Below, one piece after another: positions 9,880 to 19,297 of a stretch of 64,000 nucleotides of DNA; position 1 is the stretch's first letter; every line of letters starts with the position of its first letter. The stretch is taken from positions 594,913 through 658,912 of the forward strand of contig NW_003314346.1 in the NCBI RefSeq assembly GCF_000143415.4. The letters are read 5' to 3'. The stretch comes from Selaginella moellendorffii (taxonomy: Eukaryota; Streptophyta; Lycopodiopsida; Selaginellales; Selaginellaceae). The notes beneath the pieces are model-generated. The model worked only from the letters and a program-made list of their open reading frames with translations, did not search any database and was not told the origin of the DNA. The translations under genes and the position numbers were made by a program.

Positions 9880-10645
9880 AGATTTTTACTCTACAGAATT
9901 TTGTTACTTATCAATCTAAATTCAAAATTGATACAACATTTATTAGCCCATTTATCAATAAGTGTATTTCTACCTATGGGTTTCCAAGTTTTATTGTGGA
10001 CTATTAAAATTTTTACAATAGCTTCTTTGTTTAAGATTGCATAAAATTTTAACAATTGTATAGTAAGCAAAATTTTATAAATATTTTGTAGGTTATAATA
10101 TTTAGGATCTACATCTAGTTCAGATAGGAAGACTTTTAGTGTCTTCAACTCCTTAATTTACTTGCAAAAATGTTTCCAAAAATATAGAAAATATAGCATT
10201 TCTCTTAATCTAGAGAAATGTACTTTCTTTGTAAATTCAGACATACTTTTATGTCATATTATATACAAGGAAGGCATCCTTGTAGGCAAAGACAAAACTC
10301 AAGTGATTGAGATAATGTTTTCACCACATGACTTAAAAGTCTTTGTTGCTTTCTAAGCAAAGTTGGATATCACAAGTGATTTATAAAAGCTTATATAAAA
10401 ATTGCCAAACCACTTACTGATCTTTTAAAGAAAGATACTTCATTTATATGGAATAATAATTGTTAATAAGTATTTTTAAGGTTTAAACAATACTTCAAAG
10501 AGAGGCATTTATACTTGTTAAACCCAACTAAATAAAATAACTTCACTTACAAATAGATACTTTTGATATTGCCAAAAGTGCAATATTATCTCAAACACAA
10601 AGTAATAAAAAAGATCATCCTATCTACAAAGCAGCCAAAGAATAC
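9880..10645 (+). mobile_element. Decayed Ty3 pol fragment (integrase scrap, RT, RNase H)
   Basis: Around 9930-10010 a plus-strand frame reads INKCISTYGFPSFIVDY, like the integrase segment IITQYGLP...IVTDRG. From 10162 the frame gives KCFQKYRKYSISLNLEKCTFFV, a counterpart of the RT block at 62550-62640, then KPLTDLLKK and, near 10555-10625, a degenerate RNase H block ending SNKKDHPIYKA. Stops and shifts abound. The integrase scrap precedes RT, the reverse of normal Ty3 order, so the fragment is rearranged or composite. Confidence 0.65.
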
Positions 10646-10689
10646 AAAGATATGTCCACTTCCCAGGAATTATCTTGTGCCGAGAAAAC

Positions 10690-11097
10690 AAGCATCTATT
10701 CATCTGTGCTCAAAATGATCTTGTTACAATCAACGATAAAGGGGTTGTAAACTCCCATGGCAGTGGCAGAAGAGGATCCCATCGATCCTCCACCAGATTG
10801 TATACCTCAGCATCTAGTTCCCTCACCCCAAGGTTCCCACCAACAATGTAGAGCCAACCCTCCATACATACAACACAGCATTGGCGCCACAGCACTCAAT
10901 GTGTGAATCTAAGATGCTTACCGATTTCCCAGTGGAATCCCATCTCCCAAGAAGTTAGAGTGATCATCGTAGAACTTGGTGCTGGAGACGAGATTCCTCC
11001 ACGCTTGGCTCTGCCCGTGCGATGAGAGTGACACTCGCAGGAGGCACTGGTACGCAGCATCATCTTCCAGGCCAGGGATGAGCGGCGCCGTCGCCAT
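10690..11097 (-). pseudogene. F-box/kelch gene fragment
   Basis: From an ATG at 11097 the minus strand encodes an F-box-like segment (LIPGLEDDAAYQCLLRVSLS, then WRNLVSS). It stops after about 60 codons. A kelch-like segment follows in another frame (LYIVGGNLGVRELDAEVYNL). In intact plant F-box/kelch proteins these would form a substrate receptor of an SCF ubiquitin ligase. The internal stop, frame change and missing kelch repeats make this a remnant. Four further loci in the window share its sequence. Confidence 0.7.
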
Positions 11098-11099
11098 AG

Positions 11100-12080
11100 C
11101 CGAGCTCTATTTGGAAGCACATTCTTGTGTAATCTCTGGCATCTTCACAAGGCGATCAAAGCCTTCCACTCAATCCAGGATCCCAATGTCTTCTCCTGGA
11201 ACAGTCCTTCAACGATGCCATGAAAGCTTTTGTTTCTCTCGGAGAGGGACGTGGTGACTTGGACGACTATGGTGAGCGCATCTGGAATGTCTTCTCTACT
11301 TACAAAGAGCCGCTTGCATGTTACGCTGCATCGTCCAGGGCACATGATCACGCTGAGGCATCCCAGGAAGACTGATCATGTTTCTAGCCGTGGAAACTTT
11401 TGACGAGAGGGACACAGTGGCAAGGCTTGGACTCAATGCCCACATTGGGGATCTTGAGTAAGTGTAAACGACGGTGTGACCAAAAATGGAGCAGCTTGGA
11501 AGCTTAGTTTGATCGAGACAAATGTTTGATCGTGTTCCACAGCAGGAACTTACGTCCTGGAACGCCATAGGTTGGACATTTCCAGGAACTCTTTCATCTC
11601 GTTGCGAGCTTGCGCCATGCTCCCACACTTTGCGTACATGTCCACCATCGTGCTCGCTACGTACAAGTCGGAGACAAAGCCACGCTTCGCCGCTGCGGCA
11701 TGCAAAGCCATGCCCCTCTCCAAGCACCTCTTCTTGGCTAGATGCCCGAGAGTATGGACGGCACTCTTTGACGCCGCGGAAAGAAGCGCGAGAGATGTTC
11801 TTTAAAATGGAAATGCCTCGCGATTCTGCTGCTTGGAACGCAATCCGGAATGCGGCGCGAGAGGACCTTTGCGATGCTGCTCGAGGACCACAGACATCGT
11901 TCGTGGCGGTGCTAAGGGCTTGCGCGGACGGAGGCGCCAAGGATCACTACAGCAGTGTTGTGGACGTTCTCGCAAGATCTGGAACGCCATTCCATCCTTT
12001 CCCATCATATCTCCTGGCCTTCGTTCCTCGCGGCTTGCAACAATCGACAAAGACCATTTCTCCAAAGACAACTTAGAGAG
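11100..12080 (+). pseudogene. Pentatricopeptide repeat (PPR) gene remnant
   Basis: Scattered over changing plus-strand frames are hallmark PLS-class PPR phrases: IQDPNVFSWN near 11190, RDVVTWTTMVSA near 11250, FDRVPQQELTSWNAI near 11525, EMPRDSAAWNAI near 11810, and FVAVLRACADGGAKD followed by VVDVLARSG near 11905. Such proteins bind organellar RNA and guide editing or processing. Frame changes and stops between the repeats show that the gene is dead, unless several introns are assumed. Confidence 0.7.
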
Positions 12081-12210
12081 GTGTTTGATTGTCCACTGTT
12101 TGTTTGTCTTTATCTTTATCTGTGTGGATTCTTTTATCCGGTTGATAGGTCTCCATCCATCCATCGCGAATACCTACTAGCTCACTCCCGATTCCTCATC
12201 CATCGCCGGG

Positions 12211-13928
12211 ATGGAATTCGAAGCGGTGAGACCCAAGTACTCTCCGCCGCTCCAATCGCTACACCTTCTCCAGGTACTCCACATTTCTTCTCCATTGCCC
12301 ATAGGATTGATTAATCTTCCACAATGAGCTCGAGCTATAGAGGTTTTTACTGGTTTTCCAAGGTTCATGTGTTTTTCAGGCATGGCGATCGATCGCCCAC
12401 GCCGGCTTTTGGGAATTCCAACCCGGAGGTGTGGAGCAGCAGGCTCGAGGCAGTGCCACCGCTGCTCCAGCCCCAGAACTACCAGTACCAAGAGCGCCCC
12501 TTCGGACACCTCACGAGGAAAGGTACTTGAAATGACTTGGTTCTCCTCTCCATGAAAGTTTGTGAGAGTCGATTTGCAGGAGCCGAGCAAGCGAGAGGGC
12601 TGGGAGCTTGGATCAAGGACGCATATCTGGAGGAGCTCGGCGTTGATACCAGCCAGCCGGATTCTTTTTTGCGGGTGCGCTCAACCAACTTTCTAAGAAC
12701 ACACATGACGGGTGAGGCAAGTCGAAAGTTCCTCGTGTTTCGCTCGAGCTTATAGATTCGAGATTTTCCACTAGAGCAGCTTGGTTTGTGCTTGAAGCGC
12801 TCCTCGGCTCGGGCGAGCTAGCAGCGTCGGTTCCAATCTGCATCTCCGAGGATCGTCTGGAAAACTTGTATCACAACGATCACTGTGCACGGTATGGATT
12901 CACTCACATTTTCTCGCAGCTCTTTGGCGAAGTCTTACAACTTTGATCCAAACCACAGCTTGGCCAAGCTCTGGAGAGCCTCTTTGAGCAGAAAAAGGCA
13001 AGCTGAGGTTCGTCCCGATGGTACTGTGCAAGAAACTGGATGGTGTGACCAGTTTGAGGTAAAACTTTCAATTTTTTTCCATGAAAGAGTGCTTTTTTTT
13101 TTCTTCCAGGACATTCGTTTTTCCTTCTCTAAGCACCTGGATTTACCTCAAGGAAAGAGATTTCCATGGGTTCTGGTATGAAAAAAAAAAACACGCTCTA
13201 GGTAGTAACGTCTCGTCCCTGCGTGAGGTTTTCATACTTTTCCTTTTTGTTGTGCCAGGCTGCTGATGTTGTTCACTGCGCACTAGCTCACGGAGATCCT
13301 GTCCCGGATAATTTTACAGTCGAGAAACTATGCGAGATTCGAGATTTCCTTGCTCAAGATTACGTGAGCTCATTTCAGGTAGAGCTGTCGTTAAGTTTTT
13401 CTAATCTAGCTTCTAAGTCTCATGCTTGAAACTTCCACAGGACAAAGAAATCTGCGAGCTCTCAATGGGAAGATTGCTCCGAGAAGTCGTGAGTTCTATG
13501 GAGAACCACAGAGACACACCCTCATTGTATTTATATTCTGGCCACGATGCAACTCTCGTGCCACTCTCTGGTAACATCTTTTCTTTTCTTTTCTTGATCT
13601 CTTGAATGAAACTTTCCCTTGTTTGATCGTTCTAGTTGCCTTGGGTCGACCATGGCAAAGCTGGCCATCTTACGCAGCATCCATTTCCATCGAGCTATGG
13701 CGCTCCTTGGAAGATAGCAACCAGCATTTCGTCCGTGTTCTCTACGATGGCGTTGCGGTTCCCTTGCCTGTGGAGTTGGAAGGCATCGAACAAACTTGGA
13801 AGCCCGAGCAGCAAAACATAATCAAGTCGAGCAAGAAAACCCTGTTTACGCTCCAGGAATTTGTCAAGCTCGCTGGCTGGACGATGCTCAGCGATGCCGA
13901 GTTCCAGAACAAGTGCCAGTGCATCTGA
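12211..13928 (+). CDS. Histidine acid phosphatase, lysophosphatidate phosphatase (ACP6) type
   Basis: Nine exons fit with continuous phase: 12211-12273, 12363-12522, 12580-12711, 12756-12891, 12959-13058, 13110-13175, 13259-13378, 13441-13570 and 13636-13928. The product is 399 aa. The N-terminal catalytic motif is FFRHGDRSP (residues about 25-33), with the nucleophilic His and the RHGxRxP signature. VRSTNF follows where the family has the substrate-pocket IRST block, and SGHDATL near the C-terminus supplies the HD proton donor. The length fits the branch-2 histidine phosphatases that hydrolyse phosphomonoesters such as lysophosphatidic acid; the substrate is inference. No clear signal peptide is seen. 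Introns are 44-89 bp. The gene appears intact and sits between pseudogenes. Confidence 0.85.
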
Positions 13929-14004
13929 GAACAAGTTCATTCGAATTCTTTCCAAGGACAAAGTTGGAAGAAAATAAAACAGAGCATTTTTTACCAGCGC
14001 TGGC

Positions 14005-14456
14005 TATGGCTTTCATAGAGGAGTTTCTTTCGATGGCTATGGCGACGCTCGTCCCAGGCCTGGACGAGGATACCGCCTACCAGTGCTTGCTGCGCGTCTC
14101 TCTCGAATCCCACGGGCAAATCCGCAAGGTGATGGTGGCTAACACCTACGAGGATCGAGCTGCCCAAGGCCACGATCAGGAATAGCTTGTTGCCATCGCG
14201 ATGAGAAAGAGCGGCGCCGCGAACTTCAAGCAGCGTCAAGCCGGGGTGGATGATCCTTTCCACCACCGCCAGTCCATGGAGAAGGATTCCAGTGTCCAGT
14301 GTAGATATCTCAATGGCAAGCTCTACGTTATTGGAGGGTGGAGAAGCGAGGCTGATCCACACACCAACGAATGAAGCCGTGTGGCACCAGCTATCGCCTC
14401 GCGCGCATTCCACGAGCGTGGCTATGGAGGGCCGTAGGTGGCGTGGATGTCTCTTA
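14005..14456 (+). pseudogene. F-box/kelch gene fragment
   Basis: An F-box-like segment (LVPGLDEDTAYQCLLRVSLE) lies just after the phosphatase stop and is closely related to the fragment at 10690-11097. The frame ends at a stop near 14185. A kelch repeat (RYLNGKLYVIGGWRSEAD) appears near 14305-14360 in a second frame. It is a truncated, frame-broken relative. Confidence 0.7.
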
Positions 14457-14481
14457 TAAACTTAACGTTATAGTCTTTAAA

Positions 14482-15444
14482 ATGACCAAGTCAGAAATAA
14501 AAATAGAACATGCTCCAAACCCTAAAGGATCAGATCTGATGATGGCTAAGGAAGCTTTGGAGGCGCTGAAGAAGAACAAGGGGGATTCCATCCAAATCCA
14601 GCAATCGCTGGATGTGCTGGCGTATGGCTCCTGGGAGGGGATATCTAAGCATGAGATTAGAAAGGTGGTAGGGAATAGATTGCAAAAGGGAAGCGTGCTA
14701 GAGCGGCGGCTGAACAGGCAAGATATGGAAGTGAAGCCTCTCCCAGAGCTACGCCCTCCCAAGGCTTTCTTCCCCCAAGCTGAGATGATAGAGTTTAGGA
14801 CGGCGTTGGAGGCATGGCAATGCACACCTGAGTGTAAAAAGAAGCTGAGTTATCTCTATACCACCATTTCAGACTACGGCCAGTTGCAAGCCACAACACA
14901 AGCAGAGATGAGGATGCGCCAGCATTGGAGAAGCTTGGTATCTGAGAGCAAGTGGAGAGCAGTTTTAGAGTTTGGCACCTGGTTTATGACCGTCTCGCTG
15001 CGGGGCTTCAAGANNNNNNNNNNNNNNNNNNNNNNNNNNNNNNNNNNNNNNNNNNNNNNNNNNNNNNNNNNNNNNNNNNNNNNNNNNNNNNNNNNNNNNN
15101 NNNNNNNNNNNNNNNNNNNNNNNNNNNNNNNNCTTATGGTCGGGGGAAGCTTGGTGCAAGAATATGGTGCACGGATGAAGTTCATTGGGGCTTGTGCGTT
15201 ACTGCTTCACGGGGTCGAGCTCAGGAATGTGGACACCTGCTGGAAGCTGTTGTTGGAGAGCACCACAACGCTTCTAAGCGAAGATGAAGATAAGCTTTTG
15301 GACTTCTTGTCATCGGAGTGCAACCTGTCCAATCCCTTGCTTCAATCTATGCGGGCTGCAAGGAAGAACAAGAATGCAGATTCTGCCAACCCCCTGCTAG
15401 CTATGCGCGCTGCAAGCAAGAACGCTGATGCTGTCATAAGCTGA
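14482..15444 (+). CDS. Unrecognised protein, interrupted by an assembly gap
   Basis: The frame runs from the ATG at 14482 to 15444, about 320 codons including 119 unknown bases. It is lysine/glutamate rich near the start (EALEALKKNKGD). The middle has QCTPECKKKLSYLYTT and aromatic residues, and the C-terminus carries two similar blocks (NPLLQSMRAARKNKN and NPLLAMRAASKN). I recognise no domain. The ATG lies in a stretch resembling the germin promoters of this window (TGACCAAGTCA at 14483-14493), so the gene's 5' end may be a fusion or the true start may lie elsewhere. Confidence 0.45.
   Translation: MTKSEIKIEHAPNPKGSDLMMAKEALEALKKNKGDSIQIQQSLDVLAYGSWEGISKHEIRKVVGNRLQKGSVLERRLNRQDMEVKPLPELRPPKAFFPQAEMIEFRTALEAWQCTPECKKKLSYLYTTISDYGQLQATTQAEMRMRQHWRSLVSESKWRAVLEFGTWFMTVSLRGFKXXXXXXXXXXXXXXXXXXXXXXXXXXXXXXXXXXXXXXXXLMVGGSLVQEYGARMKFIGACALLLHGVELRNVDTCWKLLLESTTTLLSEDEDKLLDFLSSECNLSNPLLQSMRAARKNKNADSANPLLAMRAASKNADAVIS
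15014..15132. other. Assembly gap (119 Ns)
   Basis: Unsequenced bases inside the open frame 14482-15444. The gap length is presumably an estimate. The frame happens to stay open across it, which may be coincidence. Confidence 0.99.
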
Positions 15445-15536
15445 ACATTAACAAAAGCTTCAATCACAATTAGATCGATCCTAGTCTTTTTTTAAAGTCT
15501 TCAAGGATTTCTTCAGTTAATATTTAAAGCCAAGTC

Positions 15537-15821
15537 ATGGCAAAGATCACATTCTGCAAGGTGGCCAAGGAGGCTCACCTTCTTCCAATGAGGCAGGCAA
15601 TGTCCATTTGGAGAGATAGTGAAGTTCGTGGTCTCTTTCTTATTCATGGTTTATTAAGGAAGCTATTCTCCCAAGCTTTCTTTGGATCGGAGCTACCTTA
15701 TTCTAGCCGTGGGGTGGCTATCAATCGCAACTTGTTTGCCATGAGCAACGTCATGCTCTTTGTTCGTGTCAAGGTGACACAGAACAAGAAGAGTGGCAGA
15801 TCCAGGCAGTCTTTACTATGA
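15537..15821 (+). CDS. Small hypothetical protein
   Basis: A 94-aa ATG-initiated frame I do not recognise. It has no signal peptide and an even mix of hydrophobic and basic residues. Its last 15 or so codons run into the first arm of an inverted repeat (15771-15841), so the C-terminus may be non-native. It follows the unknown frame at 14482 on the same strand. Confidence 0.3.
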   Translation: MAKITFCKVAKEAHLLPMRQAMSIWRDSEVRGLFLIHGLLRKLFSQAFFGSELPYSSRGVAINRNLFAMSNVMLFVRVKVTQNKKSGRSRQSLL

Positions 15822-15963
15822 GGATTGGCTTGGGCAAATTGCACCACCACAGTCTAGTTTCACTCACCATATGAAGTTTGTATCCTTAATTTGCCCAAGC
15901 CAATCCCCATAGAGGAGACTGCCTTGTCGTTTTGGATCTGCCACTCTTCCTATTCTGTCACCA
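15771..15963. repeat. Short inverted repeat with 19-bp perfect core
   Basis: The arms are about 15771-15841 and 15886-15963. The inner 19 bp (GGATTGGCTTGGGCAAATT) are perfectly complementary. Pairing continues outward with a few mismatches and small gaps through GGCAGTCT and GAAGAGTGGCAGATCC. The spacer is about 44 bases. It could be a small fold-back element or an inverted duplication. Confidence 0.85.
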
Positions 15964-16079
15964 GTGGCTAGTTTTGCTTCTTTCCATCCACAATTCACGT
16001 ACAATTGTTACAGAGAAAGATGAAGCAGATCTCCTTGACCCAGTTCTCAAAGTCTGTCTGGGTGAAAAGAAATAGGCAG

Positions 16080-16570
16080 TGCTTTACATGTGGTCATGTT
16101 GGATGGATTTCTCCACAACATGAAGTTTGCTCTTCCTCTTCTTCTGCTGCAGTCGAGCGGGCAATCTAGAGTTGCATAGCCTTACTGCTCGCTGTGTGGT
16201 CTTGTTGCCCATGAGATCGTTGTTTGCTATGATACCGGTTTCCCCTAACCACCACTCTATACAGAGAAAGGCCGTCTTGATATCAAGCTGATGAATTTCC
16301 AGATCCCAGCATGCTGCAAGGCGTAAAATAATCCTAATGGAAGACATCTTGGCCACAGGAGAGAATGTCTCGATGGCACGTCACAGCTTAAGTGGCATCC
16401 AATTTCGCTTGAAAATCCACTTTGTGCTGGCAATCTTCCTGCCTGGTGGGAGATGAACAAGCTCCCAGACTTCATTGCATTGCAAAGATGCATGGCCGCT
16501 TTCCATTTTTCCGCTTCTGGTGACTGGAGAGCTGCACGAACTGTGCATGGTTCAGGAGTGAGCTGCTCAG
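16080..16570 (-). mobile_element. Ty1/copia reverse transcriptase fragment
   Basis: The minus strand encodes EPCTVRAALQSPEAEKWKAA near 16555, like the start of the copia RT domain. A frame change is followed near 16355-16265 by KMSSIRIILRLAACWDLEIH and QLDIKTAFL, the copia VAKMxTIR...HQLDVKTAFL block. There is no YxDD motif or integrase, so only a scrap of pol remains. Confidence 0.8.
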
Positions 16571-17039
16571 CAATTTGAGGCCGGAGCCTTGAGGCCATCA
16601 TCAAATGGTGTAACCGCTTCTTCTGCATGACTGGACTTGGTAGTGCCTCTGCTGCAACCTGCTGCTGCGGCTGAACTCGCGGCTGCTGCCCGGATACCCT
16701 ACAAACGTCCTCGTCATAAAGTGTTGCGTGTACTTTGCAAGCCGGGAGGAACGAAGCCCAGGAGATGGGAAGAATGTGAGCTCCTCGGCGTCCTCCAGCC
16801 TCGAGAACATCCACAATGCTGCTGTAGTAGTCGATCCTTGACGGGTGTCACGCTATGATCTGGACGCAAGACACTCGATAGAATCCCTCACTCCGCGCAA
16901 GTGCTTAGCACCGCCACGAACGATGCCTCGTTGGGTGTGCGGCCGCAACGCTAGCATCGCATCGATCCTCTCGGCGCCGCATATCGCGTTCAATCCCCCA
17001 AGAAAGCATGGATGATTCTTCCTCCTCCTCTGCCGCACT

Positions 17040-17725
17040 CCACAGCACGGTAGGATTCATGTGCCAGGCTCTCGGGCCGGCAGTAAGCTCTATCGGATGA
17101 GGCGGCAAGAAATCAGTGAGCGTCTTCGATGCACACACGAATCGATGGACCCGCCAACGCTGTGTCCTCGAGCGCCGCGGCTATGGATCCAGGGCACCCT
17201 GTCCTCGACCGGTCGGCTCACGTCGTTCGTGACAACTTTGAGGTGGGTGGCAGCTTAGAGGGGAACGGATTGGACGGTGAGGTAGGACCGATGGTATCCT
17301 CTCCCGCCATCGCCAGTGATGGAGACCATGGTCTTCCGCAACGCCCTCGTCGTGGATCGTAACAAGATGGTTGTGAGATGGTTCCAGAACGACGCTTGTT
17401 TTCTCAGCGAAAGATCATTCCTGGGAAGTGGCGGACACGACTGGATTGCCCGGACGCTGCTGCTTTGTGCACTCCAACCGGATCTACGAGGCCGACATGG
17501 CCAAATCGTTGTTGTGGAGACACGAACGTGTGGGAGGGGATCCAGCTGACGAACGATCACAAGATTTTATTCCACACTCTGAGCTAACATTTGGGCAGTT
17601 TCAGAGGATTGCAAGGTTATGACAGTGATTCAACTTCCCAGCGATGGCTTCTTGGAAAGTGGTGGAGGATTTCAAGCTCAGCATGCCTTTCAGGAACGAT
17701 GCTCAGATCGAGGTTCTTCGAGCTT
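17040..17725 (+). pseudogene. F-box/kelch gene fragment
   Basis: Near 17110-17160 the plus strand reads KSVSVFDAHTNRWTRQ, a kelch blade. Another frame gives CCFVHSNRIYEAD near 17460. The shared kelch tail seen elsewhere in the window (here near 17620-17725, ending in a short C-terminus) follows. Frames change several times. A related minus-strand fragment lies at 22215-22850. Confidence 0.6.
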
Positions 17726-18054
17726 GATGTATATTATTTGGATCAGCCACTACTCTACAAGGGCGTGTTAAAGCGTCAACAACACAGTCGATCAGCATCT
17801 TCACTCATAGTCGCGTTCTCCCTCCAGGAATGCAAGAGGGAACAGAGTTCTCTGTGTGTGGGAGAGAGAGAGAGAGATGGAAGAGAATGCTGCCGTACTG
17901 CTTCTTCGCCTTGCAAACAATTTCCTTCCATTCATCTCTGGTGGAGTGTGACATCTTCAACGAAGCCAACGTTTTAGTTAAGGACTAATTCTTGGTCCAT
18001 GTCTTCTTGGTTCTTTCCTTATGATGGATTGAATGTAGCATACCTTCATTTCTT

Positions 18055-18274
18055 TTGATAACGGCTTGACCACTACCCAATCAACCTGAATAATGATTTA
18101 GTCACCTTGAACCAGTGAAATTAACGTGTTCTCCATTGTCTCAGTAAAATGACCAAGTCAGATCTGGAGTACTCACAACTCCTATATAAACTCCAGCGAC
18201 CTCCACACTTCTCCCCACTCCATTCTTTATCAATTCAGTAGCATCACAACAAAAAATCCGTGTGAAGATACAAG
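18055..18274 (+). promoter_or_regulatory. Promoter of germin-like gene 1
   Basis: TATATAAA at 18183-18190 lies 85 bp before the ATG. TGACCAAGTCA at 18150-18160 is an inverted repeat of TGAC with a 3-bp spacer, a core shared by WRKY W-boxes and TGA-type bZIP sites. The block is conserved in the promoters of the other two germin genes. A further module (GCTTGACCAC to GAAATTAACGTGTT, 18063-18130) recurs at 19083-19157. Confidence 0.7.
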
Positions 18275-18928
18275 ATGTCTTACAAGTTAGCCATTTGTCT
18301 AGTTGCCATTTGTGCCATTGCTTTCGTCCATGGATCAGATGAAGATGCCCTCCAGGATTTCTGTGTCCGCGACGGAAACAGCAACACCATCGTCAATGGA
18401 TTCACTTGCAAGCCTGCAGCGGCAACTCTAGCCAGTGATTTCATGTTCCAGGGACTCAGGAACCCCGGGAACACCAACAACAAGCTCGGATCCATAGTCA
18501 CCAATGCAAATGTTGGCGTATTCCCGGGAATCAACACTCTTGGAGTCTCTTTTGCGAGGGTTGATTATGCTCCATACGGTGTCAATCCCCCCCACGTCCA
18601 CCCCCGAGGAACCGAGCTCCTCTTCCTCCAGCAGGGAACACTCTATGTTGGATTCGTGAGCACCACCAACAACACACTCTTCGCTCAAACTTTGCATCCA
18701 GGGGATCTCTTTGTGTTTCCGCGTGGTCTCATTCACTTCCAGCTCAACGTTGGGAAGACACCGGCTGTTGCTCTTGCAGGATTCAACTCCCAGAATCCGG
18801 GTGTCACCCAGGTAGCCAAAGCCGTGTTTGCATCCAATCCTCCCATTTATGACGCCGTTATTGAGAGGGCGTTCCAGATCAATCCCAAGCTCATCCAGCA
18901 GCTCAGGGACCTCATCAAGCAAACTTAA
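18275..18928 (+). CDS. Germin-like protein 1
   Basis: A secreted single-domain cupin of 217 aa, intronless. A signal peptide (LAICLVAICAIAFVHG) is followed by DEDALQDFCV and a second cysteine in FTCKP, the usual germin disulfide pair. Cupin motif 1 (PPHVHPRGTELLF) supplies two His and a Glu for Mn binding. Motif 2 (GDLFVFPRGLIHFQLN) supplies the third His. Germin-like proteins are hexameric apoplastic manganese enzymes, either superoxide dismutase or, in some, oxalate oxidase; the activity here is not determinable. It differs from the copies at 22991 and 27881 at only a few residues. The stop is at 18926. Confidence 0.93.
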   Translation: MSYKLAICLVAICAIAFVHGSDEDALQDFCVRDGNSNTIVNGFTCKPAAATLASDFMFQGLRNPGNTNNKLGSIVTNANVGVFPGINTLGVSFARVDYAPYGVNPPHVHPRGTELLFLQQGTLYVGFVSTTNNTLFAQTLHPGDLFVFPRGLIHFQLNVGKTPAVALAGFNSQNPGVTQVAKAVFASNPPIYDAVIERAFQINPKLIQQLRDLIKQT

Positions 18929-19069
18929 TCAGCTTGTTCTCGCATTAATTCTTTCATAAATTTCAATAATAGTCAAAATTTGCCTGGCTTACCAAAAAAC
19001 TTGTCACACTGCGAATATTACGACAATATCACGATAAAATGGTCAGTGTAAAGGCTTATTGGTTCCTTC

Positions 19070-19290
19070 GTCTCCGATAATGGCTTGACCACGACCCGGA
19101 CAAACTGAAACAATCCACACTATGGTTTTGATCAAGCCAGTGAAATTAACGTGTTTATCCTCGTTCAATCTTGATTCTTAGTAAGTGTGCTCTCACCATA
19201 TAAACTCCAGTACAGATTCTCACTCCATTCTGGAACTCATGAAAGCTTCTCTAGATAAGATATCGATTCATTCAAGCTCCGCGATGGATT
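19070..19290 (+). promoter_or_regulatory. Orphan germin-type promoter remnant
   Basis: Bases 19083-19157 repeat the upstream module of germin gene 1 (GCTTGACCAC..., ...CCAGTGAAATTAACGTGTT). CATATAAACTCCAG near 19196-19210 corresponds to the germin TATA region. No germin coding sequence follows; the sequence runs into the 3' end of the minus-strand acyltransferase. It therefore looks like a promoter left behind by rearrangement. Confidence 0.55.
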
Positions 19291-19297
19291 CCATTTG

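Noticed and set aside
9891-10148. 85-codon minus-strand frame at 9891-10148
   Set aside because: The plus strand here gives an integrase-like phrase (STYGFPSFIVD). The minus frame is a low-complexity shadow.
11296-11940. 214-codon minus-strand frame opposite the PPR remnant
   Set aside because: The plus strand carries several clear PPR phrases; the minus frame has no recognisable motif.
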